A stretch of 64,000 nt of DNA from Perilla frutescens (GCA_026008535.1 BRKX01000014.1:43778506-43842505), one strand, 5' to 3'. Shown: positions 1 to 11,007, counted from the stretch's first letter. The notes: a model not told the origin generated them from the sequence alone. Program-made: numbers and translations.

Positions 1-651
1 CCTTTTAGTACCGGAAGAAGACGCCCTATTTTCAGCTAGGTGTGCCTCCGGATTTCCTTTTTGAAGTAACTCAGCCGCCTGAAGATCCATGAGCAGTTCA
101 GTCAGGCTGACATCCCTTTTAATCATGTTAAAGTTCAGCCTGAACTGCTCAAACCTCGAGGACAGGCTATGAAGAACAATGTCGATTTGAGAATCGCCAT
201 CCAGCTCTCCACCCAAGGTCTCGATCTCAGCCAGATACCCCATCATCATGAGAACGTGATCCCTAACAGGTGTGGAGTCAGACATTCTCGCATCCATTAG
301 TTTCTTCATCGCCAAATGACGTGCCGAGCGGTTCTGATGACCGAAGAGCTGCCTAAGGTTGTACATGATATCATAAGCGGTTTTCATAGGTTCATGCTGA
401 TGTTGCAACACATTTGACAAAGATGCCAGAATGTAACAGCGCGCCACCTCATTGGACCTAACCCACTTATCATATGCAACCTTTTGGGCTTCGTCAGAAC
501 CCTCATCTGGCTTCTGAGGACATACTTCTTCAAGTACGGATTTGTGTCCTTCCGCAGTGAGAACAAGATTAAGGTTTCGAATCCAGTCATTGTAATTTTC
601 ACCGATTAACTTGTTTTCTTTGAGAATAGTGGACAGGTTGGAGAGTGCCAT
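1..651 (-). CDS. copia element A gag (polyprotein N-terminus, partial)
   Basis: Starts at the ATG at 651 (MALSNLSTILKENK) and stays open for 217 codons to the window edge with no stop. The product is the capsid-like Gag part of a copia polyprotein (UBN2-type gag family), which packages element RNA in cytoplasmic virus-like particles. Visible landmarks are a W-I-R-N-L motif near residue 26, CPQKPDE near residue 50 and the helical segment FEQFRLNFNMIK near residue 165. The homologous gags in B and C are broken by stops at places where this copy has sense codons (EAQKVAYDKW and LLMDLQAAEL are intact here). It is therefore the best-preserved gag of the family in the window. The zinc knuckle and pol would lie left of base 1. 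Confidence 0.88.
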   Translation of the reverse strand, partial: MALSNLSTILKENKLIGENYNDWIRNLNLVLTAEGHKSVLEEVCPQKPDEGSDEAQKVAYDKWVRSNEVARCYILASLSNVLQHQHEPMKTAYDIMYNLRQLFGHQNRSARHLAMKKLMDARMSDSTPVRDHVLMMMGYLAEIETLGGELDGDSQIDIVLHSLSSRFEQFRLNFNMIKRDVSLTELLMDLQAAELLQKGNPEAHLAENRASSSGTKR

Positions 652-3125
652 GATGATATAGAATAACTGAAAAGTAAACATGCAGTACAGTCACAAACTT
701 TAGGATACTCACATATAACCGTATACCTCAAAAAAAATTATATGTAATCCACCGACATTTTAAAAATGTTTCTTATAAACCACGTTAGTGTGGACCTTTA
801 TAAAATTCATCCTTAAACAGGTAAAACCACCTTTAATTTACCTCCAGTCAAATTTCCTTATGACAAGTAAATTAATAGTCGGAAATAACCACGGTCGTGT
901 AACCTTCCAATTAATAAGCCACGTTAGTGTGGACGTTTATTAATAAATTACACCTAAGTGTGAACACCATCATCTTAGCACCAAGTCCACTATTTCGAAC
1001 TCCCTGCTCCAGTTGGAGGAGTCAGTTTGTTCTAGTAGTGTTCTACAGCTATCTTGATAAAGAAGTTTAATTTCTAGAGGTAACAGTGATATAACACATC
1101 CGTTATGGAGGAAGACCTATTGTCAACTCGCATGTCTATCACATCTCAATTAAACCAGATTAATGGAGACCGTTTGAGATTTCTACATACTTTGGTATGA
1201 ATCTCTCCCACTTAGTTATTTAAGATTGAGGTTTCATTTTATCCCATTGTAAAACATGCAAACATCACATAAAATGATAAAACACCATTGCATGCTTCAA
1301 ACAACATAATAAGCAATAATAATAAGAACCAACTATCATGGCTTATATCTCATGTTGCTGAATGAGATAAAACTGGAAAGTCAGCTCCGGAAACTCGGGC
1401 ATGGCCGCCGCCCTTATCACTGCGCCTCGCCGAAAACCTAGCTCCAATTAGGATTTCGGGACGTGAATCAGTGATACTTCCTTTCTTGAGCTGTGCCACT
1501 CTCCTTCTTTGAGTTGATCTTCAAACTTTATTCAATATAGAATATCTATTCCTTAAAGGAAAAAACTAATATATCTAGAATAAAATTACAACTCAATGAC
1601 TTGGTCTAACAGTTTTATTTCTATTACATTAAAACAACATAAAATAAAACCTAGACCTAATCCATGGATTTTCTCATGGACTAAAATCACGTAGCCAAAC
1701 CGGCATACGGCCCATCATACATCCAACATAAATTAAAACATACATCACATAATTAAGGAGCCATGATAGTCGGTAACCCTGCAAACAAGTCAGTCTACAA
1801 ATCCAACAATCACAATTACATGATTAGCATAAAATAACATATGACATCCAAACATGACATATTAAATAATATTCGAATTTTACAATTAATTAAATTAATT
1901 AATTCGATATTATCCACAAGATAAAAATTGGAAATTAAAAAAAATTATCCACCAATTTAAATCTTATTAAATTTCGAAAATATATCTTAAAATAAATCTG
2001 GAAATTATTTATAATTATCTACCAAATTTATTTAATATTTTCTAACCACCCTAATTAAATAATAATTGGATATATTGATATAAATAAAAAATCTAATCCA
2101 AATATTATCCATAAGAATCTAAATCTTCAAGGATAAGGTTTGGAGATTTGATTCCAATCCAAAATCTTCCAAAACTTATCCAAATTTAAAATCTTATCAC
2201 AATTGGATTTTGATAATTATTTGTATATATCCAAAATCACCTTATCCAATTTTAATACAAGATTTTCGAAAATAATCAAATAATAAATCTGGAAATTTGA
2301 TCCACTTCAAATTCTTCCAAATTTAATATTATATTTTCAAATCTATCTAGATTAAAATTAGGCAAATTAAGATATACATCAAATAACATCAAATCTTTAA
2401 TCCAACAACCAAATTTTCGATCCACCCTAATAAATAAATCTGAAAATTTGATTTTCATCAAAATCTATTCCAAATTAATTTATTAAAACCGAAAATTAAC
2501 CTATATTTCACATTTGGAAATTTTGACATTAATCAAAAAACTTATTCCAAATAATATAGTGTAGGTTTCGAAAATTACAAGAAAAATAAATCTGGAAATT
2601 TTGATACACTTCAAAAATTACCAAATTTAAAATTCTAATTTCAAACCTATCTAGATTAGAATTAGGCAATCTTTGATATACATCAAAAATCACCAAATCT
2701 AAATTTAATATTTCAGAATTTTCGAACCACACTATCAAATAAATTTGGAATTTTAATTTTCATTAAAATCTTCTCCAAATTATTTTAATAGTACCGAAAA
2801 TTCAATATACAAAATTAGGGAACTTTAAACATCAAATTTCGAAAAATTTGATTCCAAATTTTCGATCACCATCATAAAACAAATCTGAAAATTTGAAGAA
2901 CATCAAATGTCATCCCAAATTTAATTTTATGACTATCGAAAATTCTTAGAACATCAAAACTAAAATTTTCGAATTGCATCAAAAATTATCCAAGTTTTGA
3001 ACACAACCAATTCGAAATACATCAACATATAAATCTGAAAATTTAAGCAACATAAATATTTCATCAAATTTATACATATATTTCGAATTAATCCTAGGAT
3101 TAAATCTAGAACAGTGCCAAAACCC
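652..3125 (-). other. copia A untranslated leader with degenerate AT-rich repeats
   Basis: About 2.5 kb between the primer site and gag with no credible gene. From about 1860 to 3080 it consists of imperfect repeats built on the words TTCGAAAA, AAATCTGGAAATTTTGAT and CATCAAAAATTACCAAATTT. The same repeat texture fills the leaders of B (about 21380-22330) and C (about 56570-57800). Short open frames here (for example 2276-2461 and 2529-2738) are repeat translations of each other, not genes. Whether the leader has a packaging or translational role is unknown. Confidence 0.75.
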
Positions 3126-3137
3126 GCTCTGATACCA
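3126..3137 (-). other. primer-binding site of copia A
   Basis: On the minus strand this reads TGGTATCAGAGC, followed by GGGTTTTGG, two bases inside the 5' LTR end. It is the standard plant element site complementary to the 3' end of initiator tRNA-Met, used to prime minus-strand cDNA. Confidence 0.9.
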
Positions 3138-3139
3138 GT

Positions 3140-3609
3140 TGTTGGAGTTTTTTTCGAATTGAACCACCGCAGGATCTAATTGGATGTTCATTAATCCTAA
3201 TGTCATGTAGATCATAAATTCATGCATCTCATATGTTTTAATTAACCGAGTTTAATTAACATGCAAATCCGGTTTAAACGATTCTACTAAAGCGGAAACA
3301 TAGAATCAAAAAATGACTTACAAATTAAATGACGGGTGGAGGACAAGATTAAAGATCTAATCTTGTTGTTGTGTATAATGATGATTGGCGCCCCACAGTT
3401 ATATTCCACTCCTTGATCTTCTGTTGTATTCCCGGACTGAATCTAGTTTCAGGGTGGGCTGAAATCTACTAGATCGGTATGGAATCTGTGGAGATAAAGA
3501 GAACACAAGAGGGGCTGATTATTCTTCTTAAAATTTCGTCCCCCACCTCCCTATTTATAGGGGAGGTGGTCGAAATTTCAGTGTCCCAACCCTACTGGGT
3601 TTAGGCCTC
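3140..3609 (-). repeat. copia A 5' LTR, part nearest the primer site
   Basis: Begins TGTTGGAGTTTTTTTCG on the plus strand and matches 14662 onward (LTR of B) and 22359 onward. It breaks at 3609 where the Athila-like element enters. The missing rest is at 12666-13620; joining the pieces restores the order seen in the intact LTR of B. Confidence 0.92.
3543..3569 (-). promoter_or_regulatory. palindrome-centred TATA box of copia A LTR
   Basis: CCACCTCCCTAT-TTA-TAGGGGAGGTGG is a near-perfect inverted repeat with the minus-strand TATA sequence CTATAAATAG (3551-3560) at its centre. Equivalent palindromes sit at 15068-15094, 22762-22787 and about 56097-56125 in the other LTRs of the family. Its position in the LTR fits a core promoter driving the element on the minus strand; function is inferred. 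Confidence 0.6.
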
Positions 3610-5194
3610 TGGCACACCGTCGTTTTAGTGTGCAAAAATACACTTGCAGGCAAATAATCGACAAATGCTTAATCTGCCCTCAACGGCTAGTATAGCTAAT
3701 GAAGACGGATGTCGATCCCACGAGGAGTGTTTTAACCTTCTGTCTTTTCTTAGTTTCAGTTTGGGTTTTCAGTGTCACTCTAAAAACCTTGCTAATAAAC
3801 TTAAACTAACTAAATGCTGAAAAGGAAATCACAAGAGAAAATATTAGTAATAAAAGTGTTCAAATCAAAGCATCAAGTCATTCGGTAGGTATGTGCAATC
3901 CCGGGCAAAACACATGTAATTACCACTACTACCCGTTGTGCCCACACTAGCAGAAAGGTCAAAAACCGAATCCCTATGGCCAAATATGGGTAATTGTCAC
4001 TTTGAGGATTAACCGGTTATAGGAAATGGATACGATCGGCCACTCCCCAATCACTTCTTACATTATATCGTCTAGATGATACGATCGGCACCTAGGGACC
4101 TAACTATACAGGAACCTAAGGAGAGAATCACACAAAGGTTTTGCAGGTATAGCAGCTTTGAGGGCAAAAGCGACCCGATTCTAGTAGGTTTGACACGGTC
4201 TTGTGCCTGCATATACTACTCAATCTCAACTACCAAGGCTGTCACCCCCGGACTTGTTACTATGCGGGTATCGAGGCATGGGTCACCTATACACTCCCAC
4301 GTAACTAACACTAGTACCAGTTAATCAGAAATGCGCGCTTTCATCTCCAACCACCCTTTACCTATGTCTAAGTGAAAAACAAGTTAAGATTGTGAACCCT
4401 TAAGGCTTTAAAGTCCGATTACCTCATGCACATATTCTACCCTTAGACCATTACCTTGACTTGAACAGTGGATACTTAGCCACTAAACATAGAAACGAAA
4501 GTAAAAGAAATGATAAAAGACATCTTACTTGGAAAGAAAATAACTCGATTAACTTCTGGGCCCAACCCCAGTTTTGCCAACAAAACAACTGAACTACCTT
4601 CTTACAGGCAAACCGCCAGCTTCAGGCAGACAGAATATCCAGCAACTAAACTAAGTACGAAAACAGTAAATTGTATCTTGAGATGCGAAAAAAAAGGTGT
4701 CTGATATGAAAACAGATAAAAGTATTTATAGCAAATGAATTAAGGCTTCACGCAGCCCAGATCTCACCCACGCAGGGGTTCTTGCACTCCTCCACTTCAT
4801 TACTTCATGCTCAATGTTCTTCCTTGAATTTAGGAGGGATAGCAACAAACCCTAGCGTCTCCAACAGCTTTCTGATGTCCCCACTTCCTTCCCAACGTGT
4901 TTAGACTTCCCCAAGACTCGGAACTGACCGCCGCATCACCACCACGTGCATATAGGAACTGTCCCGCGATTCTGTTGCGCAATTCTCGCAACAACTTTGA
5001 CTGGGTCCTCGGCAGGCAAATCAGTCCTTTGTGCCCTCAGCATAATTAGCATCTGTCTGTGCCTATTGTGGTGGTTTTATGCCCTCAGCCTCCTGCAATC
5101 AGTTTTATCCCCAAAACTAGACTAGACTCTATACTAAACACTTAAAAAGGGTGTAAAAAGATAAAGAAAAAAGCACGAATTTGAGTCTTCATCA
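3610..5194 (-). repeat. Athila-like 3' LTR
   Basis: 1585 bp, plus-strand TGGCACACCGTC to TCTTCATCA, nearly identical to 11075-12660. A TATA-like CTATAAATAC reads on the minus strand at 4722-4731. The 82-codon plus-strand frame at 4076-4324 recurs identically in the other LTR (11541-11789), as expected for a young LTR pair, and is not evidence of a gene. Confidence 0.95.
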
Positions 5195-5700
5195 CACCCA
5201 CACACTTGGACTATACTTGTCCTCAAGTATGAATGCAACTTTAACTCAAAACAACAAAAAAAACAGAAGACTCAAATGACTGAATACAAGACAACACAGC
5301 ATATGAATCATAAGTTGATAAAGGGCATAACAGTTGGTCATAATGATGCAGGCAAATCGAATCAATCAAACTCAGGCTACTATTGTAGTGTACACTCAGC
5401 TCGCCTTTTTCTCGAGTGTTTAGGTAAAGTGTTTACTCTCAACAATTCCACCAATTCATCATCAACAAACTTGCAAAGACCCTGTATAAACAATTTATGT
5501 TATTCACATGCATGCATATCAAAAGGTCTTGTGAGGGTTGTAATGGGGGATGCGGATCAAGGTTGGAAATATTAGGAACTGGCTGCTTTTAATAGTATTC
5601 GGGCAAAATCAGCACTGGCAGCTCTGTGCCCACATAACAACCTGGGAAACCATTTTCATTCATACACTTATTTTTCATTTTCTCTCTCTTTTTTTTTATT
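5163..5700 (+). repeat. left arm of 0.5-kb inverted repeat in the Athila-like element
   Basis: Covers the last 32 bases of the LTR, the polypurine tract and about 500 bp of 3' untranslated region. It is present in inverted orientation at 8974-9508 with only scattered differences. The arms enclose about 3.27 kb that contains the accessory ORF. The short frame at 5276-5575 belongs to this repeat and reappears on the minus strand at 9243-9578. Confidence 0.88.
5195..5207 (-). other. polypurine tract of the Athila-like element
   Basis: AAGTGTGTGGGTG on the minus strand, directly against the start of the 3' LTR (TGATGAAG). This is the usual place for the plus-strand primer. The same 13-mer occurs again inside the element at 6208-6220 and 8872-8884, and in reverse orientation at 9464-9476. 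Confidence 0.75.
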
Positions 5701-6379
5701 TTCTTTCTTTGTGCCCATTTCTGGCATCCTGTCACTATTTGGCTTAATCATGCTACCAATACGAGCATAAAGGTTTCATTCCCAGTCATAAGATACTCTT
5801 TAGAGAGAGATTTTCAGAATGCAGGTCATGAACAAATAAGTAGGCTCAAATAATGGCTGCAATGGGAAGCATTTATCAGTGAGTAATATGACCAAATAAC
5901 GATGAAAGAAAATGCCTTAATCATCTAAGCATGCAATGAAATCAAGTTTGACAGGGCATAAGCAAGTAAGCATCAAATGAGGTGATGGAATTTAAACACA
6001 CAGAAAGAAGTCGCAAATGTGAATTTGGGCTCAAAGCTCACTGGGTAGTAGTTATATATTGTTTTCACATGCGATTGATTAATTCCATCTGCCTAACAAT
6101 AAATTTATGTCCATATATGCCCAATGTCAATCCATGACTCATATGCTGTAGACTCAACATGCACACACAAAATAAAAACAAATAAACACAACGACCTAGG
6201 CATATCCCACCCACACACTTGCTGTGCAAAGTACCCTTGCGGGCACAAGCAGTAGTGTAGGTTAGATATGCCCAAAACAGACTCTATATATACAGACGCA
6301 ACTATACAAAGACAAAAAATAAACACACAAACAAAAATAAAAACAAACAAATCCTAAACTACTGGGGATAAAACATGAT
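5701..6379 (-). other. 3' untranslated region downstream of the accessory ORF
   Basis: No coding frame with family resemblance. Its one notable word is a second copy of the polypurine-like AAGTGTGTGGGTG (minus strand, 6208-6220). Confidence 0.5.
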
Positions 6380-8506
6380 TTAAGGAGAGGAGGGGTAGTC
6401 TAACCCGAGATGAACACAAATGCTCTGCAGGGCTTTCTCAACTCTTTCAAGCTTCTTTGAATCTGCACTGCTTTGTGCCCTGCTCGGTCCTTCTTGTGCC
6501 CTGGGTGATCCTTCTTGTGCCTTGGGGGCCTTTCTCTTGTCAAAGTATGTTGGTTCGTCAAAAGGAAGGAAGTATGGGGTGTTTTCTTCAGTGAACCCAA
6601 CTAGCTGCATCCGCTCCAGCCTCTGGGCATCGAGATACTCTGTCCCTTCATCAAGCTCTGGGTACCCTTTAAAGATGTCGTCGAGGTCGCCACCTTTCAA
6701 GCCTTCAAACACTCTCGCCACGAATATGCCCAATGCTACAACAGTTGCTCTGGTGTTGCTGGTCTGTGCCTGCAATTGGATCGCCAGAATGTAGCCGAGG
6801 TTGACCTTCCGCTTGTGCACCATGTTCCATAAGAGGAACACCTCCTACTGCGTGACTTGGCCTGTGCCATCCTTGCGCCCATAAAGGTTGAATGCCATCT
6901 ATCTATGGCAAATCTGGAGGGCGTGATCAGAGATGTGATTGTCCTTGCTTGAGCCCGAAAGATAGAAGCCTCTGCCTCCAATTTCCTCCCACCTTTGCTG
7001 AATGTTTCGACTCCAGTCGTCGCCAACGCTGGTTGCTGCTTCCTTGTACCACTTCGAATGGACATCTTTGGGGTGGATGAAATCCAACAGCAGATTCAAT
7101 CCTGAGATTGACATGCTATAGCTCTCTCCAGCTATATAGAAGTTCACAACTCCGGGCGTCTCCAAACCGAATCCCTGCACTGGCTTAAACTCATATGAGG
7201 AAAGAAATTCAATGGTTAAAAAGGGGCGTACCGTGTTCCTCCAGCCGAGTACTTGCTCCCAACCGATGTTGGCAAAGTATTCATACACTTGGTCCATGAC
7301 TCCAAGTGTATTCAGCGTGCTGTCATGAAGAACATACAGGGGCAAATGTTTCTTCTTGTTCAATCTCTCGACAATGCCTTGTCTTGAGCTGCTTGGATCC
7401 TCCTTCTCCTCCTTCGCCGAGCGGTGGGGAAGGGTCCTGATTGGCACCCTGCCTTTTGTGCCTTTTTTCACCTTTGCGGGCACATAGGATTGAACTGGAG
7501 CTGGGATGATTTGAATTTCCGGTTCCACTTCCTCACTGTGCACTGACTTCTCTTCCTCTTCCTCGTGGACCTGCTCCACATCTAGCTTTCTTTTGGTGGG
7601 GGGTTTCTCTTGTTTCTTTGACTCCTTGCTGACTGGCTTCTTTGCTTCCTTGCTGATCGACTTGGTTCCCTTTTGCTTGCTCTTAGCCCTTTCGGGCACA
7701 TCGGAACCCTTGCTTTGGCTTGGTTCCCTCTGTGCCTCCTTCGGGACCTCTTGTGGTTTTGCCTTCTTCGACTTTTTCTTCTCTGCGGGTGGATCTGGTT
7801 GTGCCTGTTTCGACTGCTCAGACTGGCTGTGGGCATTCTCAGATGTAGATCCCTTTGAAACCACTTTGTCTTCTTCCAACGACTCTTCTTTCTCTTCCTC
7901 CGGTTCTGGTTCTTTCTCCTTCTCCTCTTGCTGATCTTGCTCTAGTTTCTCCTCCTCCTTGTCTTCTTCCTCCAAGCTTTCACCTTCAGATTCATCAACG
8001 CTTTCTTCTTCGTCACCGCTACCCATTTGCTTTTCTTCCTCCACCTCTTCTTCTTTCTCTGGTCTACCATCGCCTTTCCCATCCTTCTCTGGCTCTTTCT
8101 CAGGCTCAGACTCGTTTAATTCTTCACTGGGTTGGGGTGTCGGTGGCTTCTCTGGCGTTGGTGGTTTTTCAGGTGTTGGCGTTGGGTCAGGGCTTTGCCC
8201 AGCTTGTGGTGGGCTCTGGGGTTTGCCCTTGTCAGCCTCGACCTTCTTCTTCTTCGACGCACCGCCCTTAGCCTTCGGCAGTGCTCGTTTCTTTTTCTCT
8301 GTTTGCGGCGGCGAGGGTGGTGGGTATTGCGGTAGAATGGTCTGGATTGGTGAGGGGTTTAGAACTGGTTCAGAACCTTGTTTCGGCTCCTCGGGCTGGG
8401 TTGATTGGGTGGTCTGCGTTGTTTCTTGCGATGATTCACCGGCATTGCGGGCACTGCGGCGTGTGCCTCGCTTGGCAGTTTCTCCAGTTTTCTTTGCCTT
8501 CACCAT
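6380..8506 (-). pseudogene. Athila-type accessory ORF, two in-frame TAG codons
   Basis: Starts at ATG 8506 (MVKAKKTGETAKRGTRR) and runs in one frame for 709 codons to 6380, broken only by TAG at 6899-6901 and TAG at 6845-6847. Residues 1-370 are low-complexity: basic patches (KKKRALPKAKGG, ASKKKK), a proline stretch PTPEKPPTPEKPPTP, a long Glu/Asp tract (about 150-225), then Lys/Ser-rich sequence. From about residue 380 a folded domain begins (LPLYVLHDSTLNTLG, FLTIEFLSSYEF, SMSISGLNLLLDFIHP) and continues past both stops (MAFNLYGRKDGTG, then FLLWNMVHKRKVNLGYILA). This resembles the ATHILA ORF-1 or plant-transposon-protein type found in Athila elements; its function is unknown. The basic patches suggest nuclear or nucleic-acid binding (inference). 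Both stops could be CAG to TAG changes. It stands where pol would be expected. Confidence 0.75.
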
Positions 8507-8973
8507 TTTTTTCTTTGAGGAAATTGGGGAGTAGGGTTTGCCTTGCTTAAGTTCTGAAGAATCGCAGGTGGAGGGGTTTGGTATTTGAATGCTTCTGTGG
8601 ACGTGGGTGTTGTGAGGGTGGTGGGTTTGTGCAGAGAGATCGTGGCTGAGAAATTAGGAGTTGGTTGTGCCTAATTTTGAGAAATTTGGGGAAATTTGAA
8701 TTTGGGGAAGAAGATATGTTTAGAATTTGAAATAATGATGTGGATATATCTTCTCTCCCTCACTCCCCTTTTTTCGGCTTCACTTTTCAACCATAATCAA
8801 AACTGCATGGGGAAACCAACCGTCTCTGCAATTCCTGGCCATGTCCAATCAGTCAAATCAGCTACAGTCCTCACCCACACACTTAAACCTTGTTGTGCCC
8901 TTCACATTACTTTGCCCACAGTGATATGTTTCCAGTCTTTGCCTTCCTGTAGCGTTAACTCACAAACAAAATA
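8507..8973 (-). other. region upstream of the accessory ORF
   Basis: No gene seen. It holds a third polypurine-like AAGTGTGTGGGTG (minus strand, 8872-8884). Whether a subgenomic promoter or splice acceptor lies here cannot be told by eye. Confidence 0.4.
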
Positions 8974-9508
8974 CAAAAAAAAAGAGAGAGAAAATGAAAA
9001 ATAAGTGTATGAATGAAAATGGTTTCCCAGGTTGTTATGTGGGCACAGAGCTGCCAGTGCTGATTTTGCCCGAATACTATTAAAAGCAGCCAGTTCCTAA
9101 TATTTCCAACCTTGATCCGCATGCCCCATTATAACCCTCACAAGACCTTTGATATGCATGCATGTGAATAACATAAATTGTTTATACAGGGTGTTTGCAA
9201 GTTTATTGATGATGAATTGGTGGAATTGTTGAGAGTAAACACTTAACCTAAACACTCGAGAAAAAGGCGAGCTGAGTGTATACTACAATAGTAGCCTGAG
9301 TTTGATTGATTCGATTTGCCTGCATCATTATGACCAACTGTTATGCCCTTTATCAACTTATGATTCATATGCTGTGTTGTCTTGTGTTCAGTCATTTGAG
9401 TCTTCTGTTTTTTTTGTTGTTTTGAGTTAAAGTTGCATTCATACTTGAGGACAAGTATAGTCCAAGTGTGTGGGTGTGATGAAGACTCAAATTCGTGCTT
9501 TTTCCTTT
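8974..9508 (-). repeat. right arm of inverted repeat, including a reversed LTR tip
   Basis: Inverted copy of 5163-5700. Reading plus strand it gives the 3' untranslated region, polypurine tract (9464-9476) and the first 32 bases of the LTR (TGATGAAGACTC..., 9477-9508), then switches abruptly to gag sequence. The LTR piece matches the 5' LTR of this element (AAAGGAAAAAGC) slightly better than the 3' LTR (AAAGAAAAAAGC). Confidence 0.88.
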
Positions 9509-11007
9509 GTGGGCTCATCATCACTGTGGGCATCATCCTTTGCAGTCTCTGGATATGGTACAGGCAGTTGCCTTCCACTCTTCAATGTTATTGCATTTAC
9601 CCCAGCCTTTTTTGGTGGTTTTGTCTGTGAGGGCAGAATTCCCTTAGCTTTCTCCATCCTTGCGATTGCATCACTAGTTTGGGATATTTGTCCTCCCAAA
9701 TAGTTCAATCCATTCCTTGTCTTCTGTTCGAAGGTTTCTGATTTCTTTTGTACCTCCACCGTTTCATTCACAATCTTGTGAACCATGTCTGATAAAGTTG
9801 GTCCTGCTGCGGGCGCAGGATAGTATGGTGTTGTCTGCCTCTGATTGTAGTTGGGGGCAAAATGATTGTGCCTCTTTCTGTGCCCTTCGTCCATAGCGTT
9901 GACCGTCTCTTCCTTCTCTTTCAATTGTGGACACTGGTCAGAGTGGTGCCCCATTAATTCACATACCCCACAAATTCGCAAGGTATTGGCCGAAAACATG
10001 GTGATCATCTTCTCCATCTTGTTGCAAAGTTGTTTGATTCGGTCATCAGTTGCAGGCACAGAGATAGTTTTGCCCGCAGCGGCAACACTTGTTCTTTCAT
10101 ATGAATCGTCTCTGTTCTCTTCGGCCATTTCTCCAATAAGTATTAGAGCTTCAGCTGCCCTCTTGTTCAGGATAGATCCTCCACATGCTGCATTCAGTAG
10201 GGCCCGGTCCTCGCTTCTCAACCCCGAAACAAAGTAGTTCACCAGGTCATGATCTGGAATATGGTGATGTGGGCATTTCAAAAGCAATTGTTTGAAACGC
10301 TCCCAGTAGTCGTAAAAGCTCTCGTGGGGACCAGCCTTTGCGGTTGAGATTTTCTTTCTCATGCTCTGCACTCTTGATGTGGGGAAGTACTTCTCCAGAA
10401 ACTTTTGCTGGAGTTGACTCCAGCTGGTTACACTCCTGGCAGGAATAGTGTATAACCATTCTCGAGCTCCGTCCTGCAGGGTGAAAGGAAAAGAAACCAG
10501 GCGAATGTATTCGCCTGTCCCATTAGCTCGTGTGCGTTGCGTCTCACATGTCATCTCAAAATCTTGTAGATGTCGTTGTGGATCCTCCCCTGGATGGTCA
10601 TGGAATTTGGGCAAAATCGAGATGAAGTTTGCCCTCAGCTCCCAGTTACCAGTAGTTGTGGGCAAAACGATGCCCGTAGGACGCATGTTCATGGTTTGAG
10701 GGAAACTCAGCAACCTCAAAGTAAGGGTGTGCGGTGGTGGTCTTTGTTGTTCTTCTTCTTCGTGGTTTGATATCTGATCGTCCTCCATCTCTTCTTCGGA
10801 ATAGAGTGGATTGACGTTGCTTGTCTCAGCTTGTTCGTTGCTTGCTTGACTTTCTCCACCTGAGGTCAAATCGTCACTGGATCCTTCAGTTTGATTATCC
10901 TCCTGCAGTCTTTTCAAAAACGCCCTAGCTTGTGCCCTTCTTGCCCTCGCTGACCTCTCTATCTCAGGATGGTAGAGTAAATCTCCTGCGCGGTTAGAAC
11001 GAAGCAT
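9487..11007 (-). CDS. gag: Athila-like Gag
   Basis: Intact 506-codon frame from ATG 11007. Residues 1-110 are charged and probably disordered. The retrotransposon-gag domain follows (HPGEDPQRHLQDFEMTC near 138, LVSFPFTLQDGAREWLY near 168, FLEKYFPTSR near 203, CPHHHIPDHDLVNYF near 240), matching Athila-group Gag. A zinc knuckle CX2CX4HX4C (CGVCELMGHHSDQC) lies near residue 350. NAITLKSGRQLP, which normally precedes the protease in Athila polyproteins, lies close to the C-terminus. The frame then enters the reversed LTR tip and stops, so the last residues (KEKARI) are LTR-derived. Gag should form particles and bind element RNA. It follows the 5' LTR and primer site, as expected. The absence of stops suggests recent activity or recent origin. 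Confidence 0.9.
   Translation of the reverse strand: MLRSNRAGDLLYHPEIERSARARRAQARAFLKRLQEDNQTEGSSDDLTSGGESQASNEQAETSNVNPLYSEEEMEDDQISNHEEEEQQRPPPHTLTLRLLSFPQTMNMRPTGIVLPTTTGNWELRANFISILPKFHDHPGEDPQRHLQDFEMTCETQRTRANGTGEYIRLVSFPFTLQDGAREWLYTIPARSVTSWSQLQQKFLEKYFPTSRVQSMRKKISTAKAGPHESFYDYWERFKQLLLKCPHHHIPDHDLVNYFVSGLRSEDRALLNAACGGSILNKRAAEALILIGEMAEENRDDSYERTSVAAAGKTISVPATDDRIKQLCNKMEKMITMFSANTLRICGVCELMGHHSDQCPQLKEKEETVNAMDEGHRKRHNHFAPNYNQRQTTPYYPAPAAGPTLSDMVHKIVNETVEVQKKSETFEQKTRNGLNYLGGQISQTSDAIARMEKAKGILPSQTKPPKKAGVNAITLKSGRQLPVPYPETAKDDAHSDDEPTKEKARI

Noticed and set aside
4076..4324. 82-codon frame repeated identically at 11541-11789
   Set aside because: Both lie at the same place in the two LTRs of one young element; identity reflects LTR duplication, not gene conservation.
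7593..8550. Several long plus-strand frames (113, 138, 191 codons) opposite the accessory ORF
   Set aside because: They are antisense shadows of a low-complexity Glu/Lys-rich sequence and give Ser/Leu/Phe-rich translations with no family resemblance.
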